Source: Sporosarcina aquimarina
GTDB taxonomy: Bacteria > Bacillota > Bacilli > Bacillales_A > Planococcaceae
DNA length: 64,000 nt
Assembly (NCBI RefSeq): GCF_023715615.1
Contig: NZ_JAMBOM010000002.1
Span: 62,001 to 126,000, forward strand
Direction: 5' to 3'
A program made the translations under genes and the position numbers. This document shows positions 51,656-60,684 of the stretch, one piece after another (within the stretch, counting starts at the first letter, position 1; the number at the start of each line of letters is the position of its first letter). Under the pieces are notes generated by a model. That model was not told the DNA's origin and did no database searches. It worked only from the letters and a program-made list of their open reading frames with translations.

Positions 51656-53914
51656 TTATTCGTTAGTTGATGCTGCGGCTTGTTCTACTGCTTCCATTAT
51701 TTCTTTTTGTGCTAATTGTTCAACTTCATCTTTAACTGCTGTCTCAATGTTAGGTTCTTTCATCATCATTTCATAATGCGGTCCATGCCCCATCCTATAA
51801 AATATTTCTTTAAATACTTTTAAGTAATTTTCTACTAAATCAATGCTTCTTTCTACAAATAAATCTTCATTTATGTGGTGTGATCCATCATGTAACCATG
51901 ATAATAATGACCGACACGTAGACTTCTCTTCGCCTTCAAATTTTTCGACTATATCAGATAGTGTAATTCCACCAAAGAATGTGAAGTAATTTTCTAATAT
52001 TCTTCGCATTATATTTTGCATCGTAATTAGACTTTGATCTTTTACCAAGTTTAGTTCATTCCACATCAATTCATATGAAGACTTAATTGGATTTTCATCG
52101 TATTGTTGAATAGATGACTTGTTGTCAGACTTTCTTACAATCCAAAACTTTTCCTCGTTAGAAGCTTGATTATTATTCGTAAAAGAAATTTCTTTATGAA
52201 AATATATATTATGAGTTAATATTATTATTTGCTTGATTTCTGAATGTCCCTTTTTAACATCCACAATGATTTCTTTGATTAAGTTACTGACAATAAATAA
52301 AACATTGCTATCTAGACTTGATATAGGATCATCCATTACTACAACCTTATTTGTACTAACGTCATCTCTTTCAGTGCTGCCTTTAATTAAATTGTAGAAA
52401 TACAAAAACGTTATAAATGTTTTTTCTCCTTCACTTAAAGAATCTCCAACATCATCACCGTTTCCTCTAACAATCTTATAATGTCCTTCTTCTTCAGCAG
52501 TATCCAATTTGAAATTTGTAAACCCAAATGAACTTAATCTATTATTAATTTCAGTTACTGAATGCTCAATACTTGTGACATCCTCTTGTAGTTGTAATAA
52601 CTCCTTTTCCAATTCAGTCTTATTTGTTACCTTAGTTTGGATTCCATAATCTCTGCCTGTTATCTGCTTGTCTAATCGATCAGCACTCTTTTTATACCGA
52701 TTTAAGTTATCCTGATTTTCTTCAGCTAAAAATCTCCAAATATCATAAAGTAATTCAATTTTCTTTTCTCTTGAATTGCTCACTATATCATTATGTTTCT
52801 TTATAGATTCATTAGCACTGCTTATTTCACTATTAATACCATCTATGTCGTTAGTAATATCTTGTAGCACAATAACTGTACTTGGTTCATTTAATTTGTC
52901 TTCAATTAATTTAAGATTAGCTTTATTTTTGGACGTGATCAATGTTATGGCACTCTGAATTTTTTCCACCCCTAGGTAATCGCTACTATTATCAACTAGA
53001 GTCATTAATTCCTTCATGGTTTGCTGTAATTTTAATTGGTAATCTTCATTAAACAAGCGGAGTATTTCTAGTTGATCTGAGTATGTCTGGTCAAAATATC
53101 TATTTAACTTCAATGATAAATCTTCAGGTAACTCAGTTTGACAAAAAGGACATACGCCTTCGGTATGCTCCATATAGTTACGGCCTTCAAACACCCAGTC
53201 GCTGATATTCAACTTGTTTATTAGATCTGCGATATCAACGTCGTCTGAACCTATAACCTTCTTACTGAGGATTTCTTGATTTTTAATGACGTTATTGAAT
53301 TCAATTAATTGAAAGCTTGAAATCTCAGTTTGTGAGCCTTCATATAATGTATTATGCCTTTTCATCAGATCTTCATAACTATAGAGTTCTCTTTTATTTT
53401 GAGATTCATCTATAAACTTTCTCATTAACTTCTCTTTAGAGTTTCCAAAACCTTGAATCGCTTTTCCAAAAAAAACACTATTTCTTTTTTTTATTTCCCA
53501 ACATTCTTCTTTAAAATCATTACTAATAGTTATTCTTACTTTTTTTACTCTTTCTAACTCTTCGCTCAGCTTTTCAATTTTTTCTACATGCTTCTCTATA
53601 TTTTCTTTCGTAGTATCTATTGCTTCTATAGTCTCAACCTGATCTTTGCCTAAAGTAAATATCCCTTTTATTTTTGAACTAAGTCCAAAATTTTCTTCAA
53701 CAAAGTTACGATTATATACAAAGGTTTTTTGTTCAATTTCTTTACTTATCACTTGGCAATTAGGATAAGCTGTGGTATTTCTTATAACTTCAGAAATGGT
53801 TGTTTTACCAGAGCCATTACTGCCGTAAAGATAATTTATTTTCGCTAAGTCAGTAAGACTCGCACCTTCTTCATCGTATGAACCCACATCTTTTAAAAGC
53901 ACTTCTTTAATCAT
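51656..53914 (-). CDS. RloC/PrrC-like ATPase-nuclease (AAA_13)
   Basis: A 752-residue AAA_13 protein. Walker A GSNGSGKT (31-38) lies near the N-terminus. A long coiled coil holds the zinc-hook-like CPFC (Cys255, Cys258), as in RloC. Signature LSEGEKT (about 493), Walker B VVMDDPISSLDS (about 525) and switch His in ILTHN (about 567) complete the ATPase. The C-terminal domain has R637-RIL-E641 and H675, spaced like the PrrC active triad, and R668-x6-H675 (RSLLSWLH), a HEPN nuclease motif. RloC and PrrC cut tRNA anticodons in phage defence. The gene lies between family-2 palindromes. Confidence 0.8.
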   Translation of the reverse strand: MIKEVLLKDVGSYDEEGASLTDLAKINYLYGSNGSGKTTISEVIRNTTAYPNCQVISKEIEQKTFVYNRNFVEENFGLSSKIKGIFTLGKDQVETIEAIDTTKENIEKHVEKIEKLSEELERVKKVRITISNDFKEECWEIKKRNSVFFGKAIQGFGNSKEKLMRKFIDESQNKRELYSYEDLMKRHNTLYEGSQTEISSFQLIEFNNVIKNQEILSKKVIGSDDVDIADLINKLNISDWVFEGRNYMEHTEGVCPFCQTELPEDLSLKLNRYFDQTYSDQLEILRLFNEDYQLKLQQTMKELMTLVDNSSDYLGVEKIQSAITLITSKNKANLKLIEDKLNEPSTVIVLQDITNDIDGINSEISSANESIKKHNDIVSNSREKKIELLYDIWRFLAEENQDNLNRYKKSADRLDKQITGRDYGIQTKVTNKTELEKELLQLQEDVTSIEHSVTEINNRLSSFGFTNFKLDTAEEEGHYKIVRGNGDDVGDSLSEGEKTFITFLYFYNLIKGSTERDDVSTNKVVVMDDPISSLDSNVLFIVSNLIKEIIVDVKKGHSEIKQIIILTHNIYFHKEISFTNNNQASNEEKFWIVRKSDNKSSIQQYDENPIKSSYELMWNELNLVKDQSLITMQNIMRRILENYFTFFGGITLSDIVEKFEGEEKSTCRSLLSWLHDGSHHINEDLFVERSIDLVENYLKVFKEIFYRMGHGPHYEMMMKEPNIETAVKDEVEQLAQKEIMEAVEQAAASTNE

Positions 53915-54177
53915 GTTTTAATACCTCCGAAAGATTCATGGCGATTATTTTCCATTGATTAAGAGTAAATGACTGTACAAACTCGAACCCTGTTCTATGT
54001 ATAAGATTCAATATAATTGATAGAAGAGCATAAGAGGTTTTTGTCCCTACTTGTCGTGGGGAATCAGGCAAAACCTGATATTAGAACGGGGTCACTTTAT
54101 TTTAGATTATCACTCAGTTGTGACAGGTTACCGGATTATTGTCACGTGATTGTGACAGACTATCAGATTAACTCATC

Positions 54178-54234
54178 GGTACCTGGACCACACGCAATTA
54201 ATATACTATTCAGAATTATATGTGGTCCAGGTAC
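54178..54234. repeat. 57-nt family-2 palindrome (GGTACCTGG type)
   Basis: GGTACCTGGACCACACGCAA and ATGTGGTCCAGGTAC, with ATACTATTCAGAA in the loop. It separates the two large defence-like genes, 14 bp after the GHKL gene stop. The rest of 53915-54247 shows no gene. Confidence 0.8.
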
Positions 54235-54247
54235 ATTATTTCAGTTA

Positions 54248-56773
54248 TTATACCATTCTTCGCTTTATTAATTCATTATCTTCATAATAAAACACTTTAA
54301 TATAATCATTTAAAATTCTCCTCTGTTTTTCAGTTAACTCTATATTATCCATAACCCAGAGACATATTGATTTATTCAAAGCATATTGCAACATTTTATC
54401 CGAATTTTTATCAATTTTATTCCTTGATACTTCTGGAAATATTTTCGGGTTAACTATATTTATTTTATATTCTTGAATTTTAACAAATGACAATATATTT
54501 AATGGCGAAAATTTAGTATCTGAGACAAGTATATTTTTAATAAATATGCTTTGTTCTGGCCTATTAAATATATAATAGTCATAATGTTTTTTTCTGAAGT
54601 TCAAAAATATTTTTTCTGTGTTAGAAAAATACATATCATAGGTTCTTCTGAATATTAATGTCGGTATTTCTTCTAATTGTCCAAACTTGAATAAATCTTC
54701 AAATTTTAGATTACCAATAATATATTCAAAAGCTTTAATTTCTGTTTGTTCTTCTATTTCGCATTTTATTTCTCCATTTAAAAATATTGTAATCCATCTT
54801 AATTCATCTTCCATCTTCTCAATAGTTTCTTCAAGATCATCTAATACCTCATTAATATGATAAAATCTTTCAGAATCATATTTCCCTATAATTGGAATTT
54901 CTAGATATTCAATTGAGAAGTTGTTTTCATTATAAATTTTTTCTAAATTAAATCGTTCATCCACTTCAACCAGTTCCACTCCGTCATAATAAAACAGATC
55001 ACCTTGAACAGGAATATCTACAATACTTTCTCCATGTATATTCTTACTCACGTCTACATTTACGTGCCCTTCGATCCCAATTAAATAATTACTCAAATCC
55101 ATAAACGTTTGTTCATTGTATCCATTTTTTATATCTATAATCCTGTTATTAATTTTATTTTTTTCTTCACCTTTGATTAACAGTTCTAGCTCAAAACTAT
55201 CTGTTAAAAACTGATTAGATAAAAACCTCTTTATATGACTAACATCATTGTTGAATAAAAATATTACTTCATCATATTTTAATTTTATTTCCGTTCCCGT
55301 AAATGATGGGTTTTCCTCTTCATTCAACGTTATAAAAGGACTATTTTTTACTAGAGTTAGTTTATAGCTTTCTACATCATCTAGACTTTTTGTTTTTAAT
55401 TCCACTTGGTCAGACAACATAAAACAAGCTAGAAATCCAATACCAAAATTACCTATTGGATTATACATGTGACCTCTCAATAAAAAATCATCAGATTTGT
55501 AATATGACACTCCAACATTTAAAAAATAGTTTTTCAGAATATCAAAATCCATTCCAATACCGTTGTCTTTGACAATAAAATCATTATTTTGTTTGTCTAG
55601 TATAACTTTTATACTTGGTTTATAATCATTTTCTCCATATTCATCTCTACTGATCTCAATTTCTTCACGTACTTTACATGCATCTATACTATTTTGTATT
55701 AATTCCCGCAATCCATAAATTTTTGATCCATATATTTTTTCACCCATCAGCAAGTTAGTAATTGCTTTGAAATCAATTGACAATCGAATATCTGAAATAG
55801 AGTATCCAATTGATTCTACATTATTTATCAAGGGATATTTCATCTTCAGTTTGTAATTATCGGATAATCGCTTATCTACATCATTCGAATTTTTAATTTC
55901 ACTGTTAATCCAATCTAAGTAACTTAACAACTTCCTATGAAGTGATGCATCCCTACATTCACCAAAAATACTTATTGTTTTTCCACCTGTAAATTCATCA
56001 TTCTTCACCTTGTCCAAGTTATAAATGACCATGTGTTGCTTCCACTCTTCATTGCTTATTTCATTCATCGAAATCAAACTCATTAAAAATGGCGGCGTAC
56101 GTTGACTGTCAATATCCAGTATATCTGCGATTCTTAACAAAACAGCACAAAACAATGGACTATAGCTATAGGACGCCTTCTCATTGTAAACTTTCAAATT
56201 TTTATGTAACCATGAAATATCCTCTGTATGAGATTTAGAAACTTTTGCAATATCATTAGCTATACTAGTCCCTGGTTGTGAAGGTATCTTTAAATCGTCG
56301 GTTAGTTTTTGAGTAATAAAATCATGCGATCTAGTACCATGTATTTTTCTTATATATTCCCTTAATGCCTCATCCTTATTATTTTGATGCTTTCTAAGAA
56401 CAGCAAAATAGCTAAGATTGGGTACCGTGTATTTCCCTTCAATGATCTCATTAATCTCATCATCTTCTACAGCCATACCAGTATCATGCAACAGAGCGGA
56501 TAAAATAAGGATAGTAATATCTAAATCACTAATCTTCTCGACATCCGGAATTAAATCGAACATATAATCCATTATTCTTAGAGAATGATCACTGTCATGT
56601 AATGTGTAGGTTGAAAATATTTTTATTATTCTTTGATCAATGATAGGTTCTACTTTCCTTGATATTCTCTTAATTAACTCAACAAATTCACTATCCCTAT
56701 TTTCAAGAACTTTAAGCAATCTCGGTTTTTTCATCTCAAATTTGGATTTTGTGACTTTATGAATAACTGACAT
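54248..56773 (-). CDS. HD-CE domain plus GHKL (Hsp90-like) ATPase
   Basis: An 841-residue protein with two parts. The first has HD-type residues HDSDH (59-63), LLHDTG (95-99) and RIADILDID (214-222), fitting the HD-CE domain. The second is an Hsp90-like ATP-binding domain: N-box LRELIQNSIDACK (355-367), DNGIGM (403-408) and GNFGIGF (441-447), followed by TGTEIKL. The last 300 residues are unassigned. HD-CE/GHKL fusions occur in bacterial conflict systems (established from comparative studies). AGGAGATG lies before the ATG. Neighbours are a RloC-like nuclease and a broken helicase, so a defence role is inferred. Confidence 0.8.
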   Translation of the reverse strand: MSVIHKVTKSKFEMKKPRLLKVLENRDSEFVELIKRISRKVEPIIDQRIIKIFSTYTLHDSDHSLRIMDYMFDLIPDVEKISDLDITILILSALLHDTGMAVEDDEINEIIEGKYTVPNLSYFAVLRKHQNNKDEALREYIRKIHGTRSHDFITQKLTDDLKIPSQPGTSIANDIAKVSKSHTEDISWLHKNLKVYNEKASYSYSPLFCAVLLRIADILDIDSQRTPPFLMSLISMNEISNEEWKQHMVIYNLDKVKNDEFTGGKTISIFGECRDASLHRKLLSYLDWINSEIKNSNDVDKRLSDNYKLKMKYPLINNVESIGYSISDIRLSIDFKAITNLLMGEKIYGSKIYGLRELIQNSIDACKVREEIEISRDEYGENDYKPSIKVILDKQNNDFIVKDNGIGMDFDILKNYFLNVGVSYYKSDDFLLRGHMYNPIGNFGIGFLACFMLSDQVELKTKSLDDVESYKLTLVKNSPFITLNEEENPSFTGTEIKLKYDEVIFLFNNDVSHIKRFLSNQFLTDSFELELLIKGEEKNKINNRIIDIKNGYNEQTFMDLSNYLIGIEGHVNVDVSKNIHGESIVDIPVQGDLFYYDGVELVEVDERFNLEKIYNENNFSIEYLEIPIIGKYDSERFYHINEVLDDLEETIEKMEDELRWITIFLNGEIKCEIEEQTEIKAFEYIIGNLKFEDLFKFGQLEEIPTLIFRRTYDMYFSNTEKIFLNFRKKHYDYYIFNRPEQSIFIKNILVSDTKFSPLNILSFVKIQEYKINIVNPKIFPEVSRNKIDKNSDKMLQYALNKSICLWVMDNIELTEKQRRILNDYIKVFYYEDNELIKRRMV

Positions 56774-56802
56774 AAGAATTCATCTCCTAAAAATATAGTA
56801 AT

Positions 56803-56866
56803 AGGTGCTTGTGCAAGAAACTTTCATGTTTGTTTGAACATTTACGATAATTCCGCGCACAGTCAC
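56803..56866. repeat. Family-1 palindromic repeat
   Basis: AGGTGCTTGTGCAAGAAACT and CCGCGCACAGTCAC close a palindrome around CATGTTTGTTTGAACATTTA. It separates the GHKL gene from the helicase relic. Confidence 0.7.
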
Positions 56867-56896
56867 ATAGTCACGAATGGTATCTACTATAAAAAT

Positions 56897-58822
56897 TCAA
56901 TACTCCTTTTTCTCATCCACCAAATACAAATCCTGCTCTCTCTTCCTCTGGTACATCGTCACCATCTCCAAACGTTCTTTCAAATACCCTTGCAGCTCAG
57001 GATTCGTGCAATATACAAAGCACCCCTTCTGCCCCCTAGTCATCAGCGTCCGATAGGTATTCCGAATAATTGGATCTGCCAATGCGTGAGCCTTCTCCGG
57101 ATCTTCTTTCGCAAGCTTTTTAATTCCCTTTAGTGATTGATCGGTTTTCGCTCTTTTGGTGAAGTCCGTGACTAGTTGTCCATTTTCCATTCTTAAATCA
57201 TCACCTATAATAACGCCGACATAATCGAATTCGAGTCCTTGTGCTGTATGAATGCAGCCTGCTTCACGAACCGAGGAATTTTCGATTGCCCATGTGTTTT
57301 CTATGTTCCAACTGATGGCAAAATCATGCTCTGGTAGAGTGATGTCAAAGTGGTCGACGTCGAGTCGATTTGACTTCGGCCATTCCCAACAGTAGCCCGC
57401 CATCATTCGAGATTTATTATTGTGTTCATTCAGCTTCTCAATTTAATCTAACATGGCGTTCGGATTGTCAAAAATTCGGAAGTCGTATTCCATCCCCATA
57501 TCGTTCGTATTGGCAGTATCTCTAATTTCCAACAAATCATCGAGCCATGAGATGTAGCCGTCTGATCCATCACATCTAATCTGAGAAACGAGTTTTCTAG
57601 TAATAACTTCTGCACCGAATTCTTCAGCGTATTTTTCGATTGTCTCCGTGCTGCCTATATCGCTCAGTGTTACTTTTTGGTGTTCATCGATGAAAAAGAT
57701 AGTGAAATGAGAGCCTTTAATCAATTCCTTGACTTGATTTTCTCCTTTGTTCTTGAACATCCCGGATTTCTCGTTCAATCGATGAGCTTCATCTACAATT
57801 AAGATATCGAATTCGTTGAGTGCAGCTTCTGTAAAGCTGCCAGAGCCTTTAAATAGATTATCGATATGCGACTTCTTGAAATCCTTTTTTAACTTGGTTG
57901 AATAGATATTACGTGGAGCCGCATTTTTAGTGACATACATCGCCACTAAATCCTGTTCAATCAATTTAACCAGAAGATTGATGGCCAGCACGGATTTCCC
58001 AGTCCCAGGTCCTTCTTCTACAATCATTACTTGTTTCGCATTTGTACGAACACTGTTGAGAGCTAAGTGGAATGCCTCTTCATAGAAAACTTTCTGCTCG
58101 TCAATCATGATGAATTCTTCGTTCCCTTTCAGCATGTTATTCAGCGTGTCCTGCAGTGATTTTGATGGACGGATTTTGCCGTTTTCAATTTGATAGATTA
58201 AACGGTTTTGATCACCTAGACGAATGTACTTTTTAATGAATGACCGAAGCTTTTGAATTTCCCCTTTTGCAAAAACAGGCGCTTATTCAAGGTGAGGAGC
58301 ATAGTGAACATCTGTTAACGGATCGTTTTCTGTTTTTCTGTAATTATGTAAGTAAGCGCAAGGCTTCAATTGAATTTCCTGTTGCTGGACGTTTTCATTA
58401 AAGTCCTAAATTAATGCTGCATACGACCATGCCTGATAAGAAGGGTGGACGAGTTCTCGCATTCCTTTTCCTACATAAGAACGGACGACTCCATCACGCG
58501 TTGGGACCTTCTCGACTTCATCCCATTGTTTCAACTCAACTATTACAACATGATCCTGAGCTCCGTCATTTCCTGCAATAAGGAAATCCACTCGTTTCGA
58601 TGTATTGGGAATATTAAACTCGATTGCAACCGCTGCGTCTTTTGGTATCTCATCATCCTGCATAACGTTAGACATCTTTTGAAGAGAGTTTTCCCAAGAT
58701 CGAATTTCCGCTTTACTAGTCCGGCCGATTTTTTGTTGATAGGAGTTGTAAAGACGATCCACAAGGAGCTCATTGACGACATCTCCTACGAATTGTTCTT
58801 TCGTCGATTCATAAATGATCAT
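56897..58822 (-). pseudogene. PD-(D/E)XK nuclease-DUF2075 helicase with three in-frame stops
   Basis: One continuous 642-codon frame is interrupted only by TAG (58406-58408), TAA (58283-58285) and TAA (57443-57445), without any frameshift. The N-terminus has a nuclease-like pattern E68, D79, E96-x-K98 (RVDFLIAG, VVIVELKQ). The DUF2075/Schlafen-type helicase follows with GPGTGKS (about 272-278), IVDEAHR (about 342-348), a Q-rich RC motif, GLEFDYVGVIIGDD and the TRGQKGCFVYC ATP-site end. Each stop is one substitution from a sense codon. Unless translation reads through, the full protein is not made. Confidence 0.85.
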
Positions 58823-58854
58823 ATCGCACCAACTTACTGAAGGATTCTAGTTCT

Positions 58855-58890
58855 ATCCACATCTTACCAGTAATCTAAAATTGTCACAAT
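58855..58890 (-). promoter_or_regulatory. Repeated promoter-like block, copy 2
   Basis: On the minus strand TTGTGA (58885-58890) and TAAGAT (58862-58867) are separated by exactly 17 bp, 40 nt upstream of the helicase start. The 17-mer TATCCACATCTTACCAG is shared with 25264-25280. It probably drives the helicase gene. Confidence 0.55.
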
Positions 58891-59031
58891 ACTTGATAAA
58901 TCGACAAAACTATGTAGATTTTCATTTCATCAAAAAAATACAGAACTGTTTATTCCTAAACAGACCTGGACTTTCATAATTCAGCTTACTTTTTTTCAAC
59001 AAAGCGCGCGATGCCGCAAACTATCTCTCTA

Positions 59032-59075
59032 CAATAAAATACTACAATCACCAGATCATCTCCGGTAATTGTAGT
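59032..59075 (-). terminator. Terminator after the SstT gene
   Basis: ACTACAATCACC (59041-59052) pairs with GGTAATTGTAGT (59064-59075); T-rich sequence follows on the minus strand. The rest of the 315-bp gap (58823-59137) shows only the promoter. Confidence 0.75.
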
Positions 59076-59137
59076 CTCTATTATTTCTATAAACTTTACG
59101 ACTTCAAAGTAGCAGCGTTACCTACTTTACTTTCCTT

Positions 59138-60334
59138 TTACTCTTTAGAATACTCAGCTGTAGCAGTAAACAGTACGTCAGTCGATGAGTTCAGTGCAGT
59201 TTCACAAGAGTCTTGGACAACCCCGATGATAAAGCCTACACCTACGACTTGCATAGCAATTTCATTCGGTAGTCCAAACAAACTACATGCTAGCGGTATC
59301 AATAAAAGTGATCCTCCCGCAACACCTGATGCACCTGCTGCAGAAACAGCTGCTATTACAGATAGCAGAAGTGCGGTCATGAAGTCAACATGAATATCAA
59401 GCGTGTTGACTGCTGCAAGCGTGAGTACAGCGATTGTAACGGCTGCACCCGCCATATTAATCGTAGCTCCTAAAGGAATGGATACTGCGTACGTATCTTC
59501 ATCCAAGCCAAGCTCTTCACATAATTTCATATTTACAGGGATGTTTGCAGCTGAACTGCGTGTAAAGAATGCTGTGAGACCGCTTTCTTTTAAAACTTTA
59601 AACACTAATGGATATGGATTTCTGCGTATATAGATATAGACAATCAATGGATTCACAACAAGTGCAATGAACAACATACAACCCACTAAGATTAAAACGA
59701 GTTTTCCGTATACGAGTAAAGCAGATAGTCCAGTTGTTACAATTGCATCAAACACAAGACCCATAATACCAATCGGTGCTAGATTGATGACCCATTGTAC
59801 AACTTTAGTAATCGCATCTGAAAAACTGCCTAACAGGTCTTTCGTGTTTTGATTAGCACTTTTTAGTGCAAGACCCAGGACAACTGCCCACATTAAAATA
59901 CCTAGATAGTTCGCATTCAGTAAAGCATCTACTGGATTGGACACCATATTAAATAGTAATGTTTGAAGAACCTCGACAATGCCTTCTGGAGGAGTTAGTC
60001 CTTCCGCTCCTTTAGTCAACTTTAATGTAACTGGGAATATGAAACTAACCGCGACTGCGACAACCCCTGCGAGAAGCGTCCCCATCGCATAAAGAGCAAG
60101 AACCGTCTTCATATTGGTTTTCGTTCCGCGTTTATGTGCAGCAAGTGCGTACATGACTAAAAATAATACTAGAACTGGCGCTACTGCTTTTAATGCACCG
60201 ACGAATAATGAACCAAAAATAGTGATTCCACTTGCAGCAGGCACCGTTAGAGCTAAAATTATACCAAGAATAATACCAATAAAAATTCTTTTAACTAAAC
60301 TAATTTGATTCCATTTAGCAAATAGATTCTTCAT
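59138..60334 (-). CDS. sstT: Serine/threonine:Na+ symporter SstT
   Basis: A 398-residue dicarboxylate/amino-acid:cation symporter family protein. The N-terminus [20 protein letters not shown], cited here as [11 protein letters not shown], is typical of SstT. Hairpin and binding motifs follow: [12 protein letters not shown] (serine-rich HP1), [12 protein letters not shown] (NMDG-type) and [15 protein letters not shown], then [14 protein letters not shown]. It imports serine and threonine with sodium. GGGGGATAGCT lies before the ATG. Hydrophobic segments cover the whole protein. The 350-bp gap upstream contains a terminator and a palindrome but no gene. Confidence 0.93.
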   Translation of the reverse strand: MKNLFAKWNQISLVKRIFIGIILGIILALTVPAASGITIFGSLFVGALKAVAPVLVLFLVMYALAAHKRGTKTNMKTVLALYAMGTLLAGVVAVAVSFIFPVTLKLTKGAEGLTPPEGIVEVLQTLLFNMVSNPVDALLNANYLGILMWAVVLGLALKSANQNTKDLLGSFSDAITKVVQWVINLAPIGIMGLVFDAIVTTGLSALLVYGKLVLILVGCMLFIALVVNPLIVYIYIRRNPYPLVFKVLKESGLTAFFTRSSAANIPVNMKLCEELGLDEDTYAVSIPLGATINMAGAAVTIAVLTLAAVNTLDIHVDFMTALLLSVIAAVSAAGASGVAGGSLLLIPLACSLFGLPNEIAMQVVGVGFIIGVVQDSCETALNSSTDVLFTATAEYSKE

Positions 60335-60550
60335 AGCTATCCCCCTTAAAGTTTTTTCAACCCCCTACGATAAAAACGTACAAACTTCCCCTACTACCTG
60401 AGTAAACATATGCAAATTTTTCATCAAAGTTGACTGAGGATTATTTTTAACAAAAGTTTGTATAATTGATTAATTGTTTTTTCTATCAGAAAATTTATGT
60501 TTTTTGTAGCATCCTATCTATTAGTTATGTGTGTATAGATTGTTATATGC

Positions 60551-60593
60551 AAAAAAAAATCTGGAATTACTATTAGGTTATTAGTAATTCCAG
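60551..60593 (-). terminator. Terminator after the DUF3221 lipoprotein
   Basis: CTGGAATTACTA (60561-60572) pairs with TAGTAATTCCAG (60582-60593) with nine T after it on the minus strand. Confidence 0.85.
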
Positions 60594-60608
60594 CTCTTAG
60601 GTTCCATA

Positions 60609-60668
60609 TAAAATTGTTACTCAAACACGTCTTCGGACAATGCATGAGTTTTATCGTGCACAGGCAAA
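60609..60668. repeat. Diverged family-2 palindrome
   Basis: TTACTCAAACACGTCTTC and GAGTTTTATCGTGCACAGG are recognisable, but the left arm is eroded. It lies between the terminator and the DUF3221 gene stop. Confidence 0.45.
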
Positions 60669-60684
60669 ATTGTCTTATTCCTTC

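Noticed and set aside
45508..56866. Palindromic repeats considered as a CRISPR array
   Set aside because: They are kilobases apart with genes between them, are imperfect palindromes of 57-70 nt, and no cas genes are present.
56897..58822. Stop-codon reassignment to explain the interrupted helicase and YesK-like genes
   Set aside because: TAA, TAG and TGA all end other intact genes in the window in the normal way, so a changed code is excluded.
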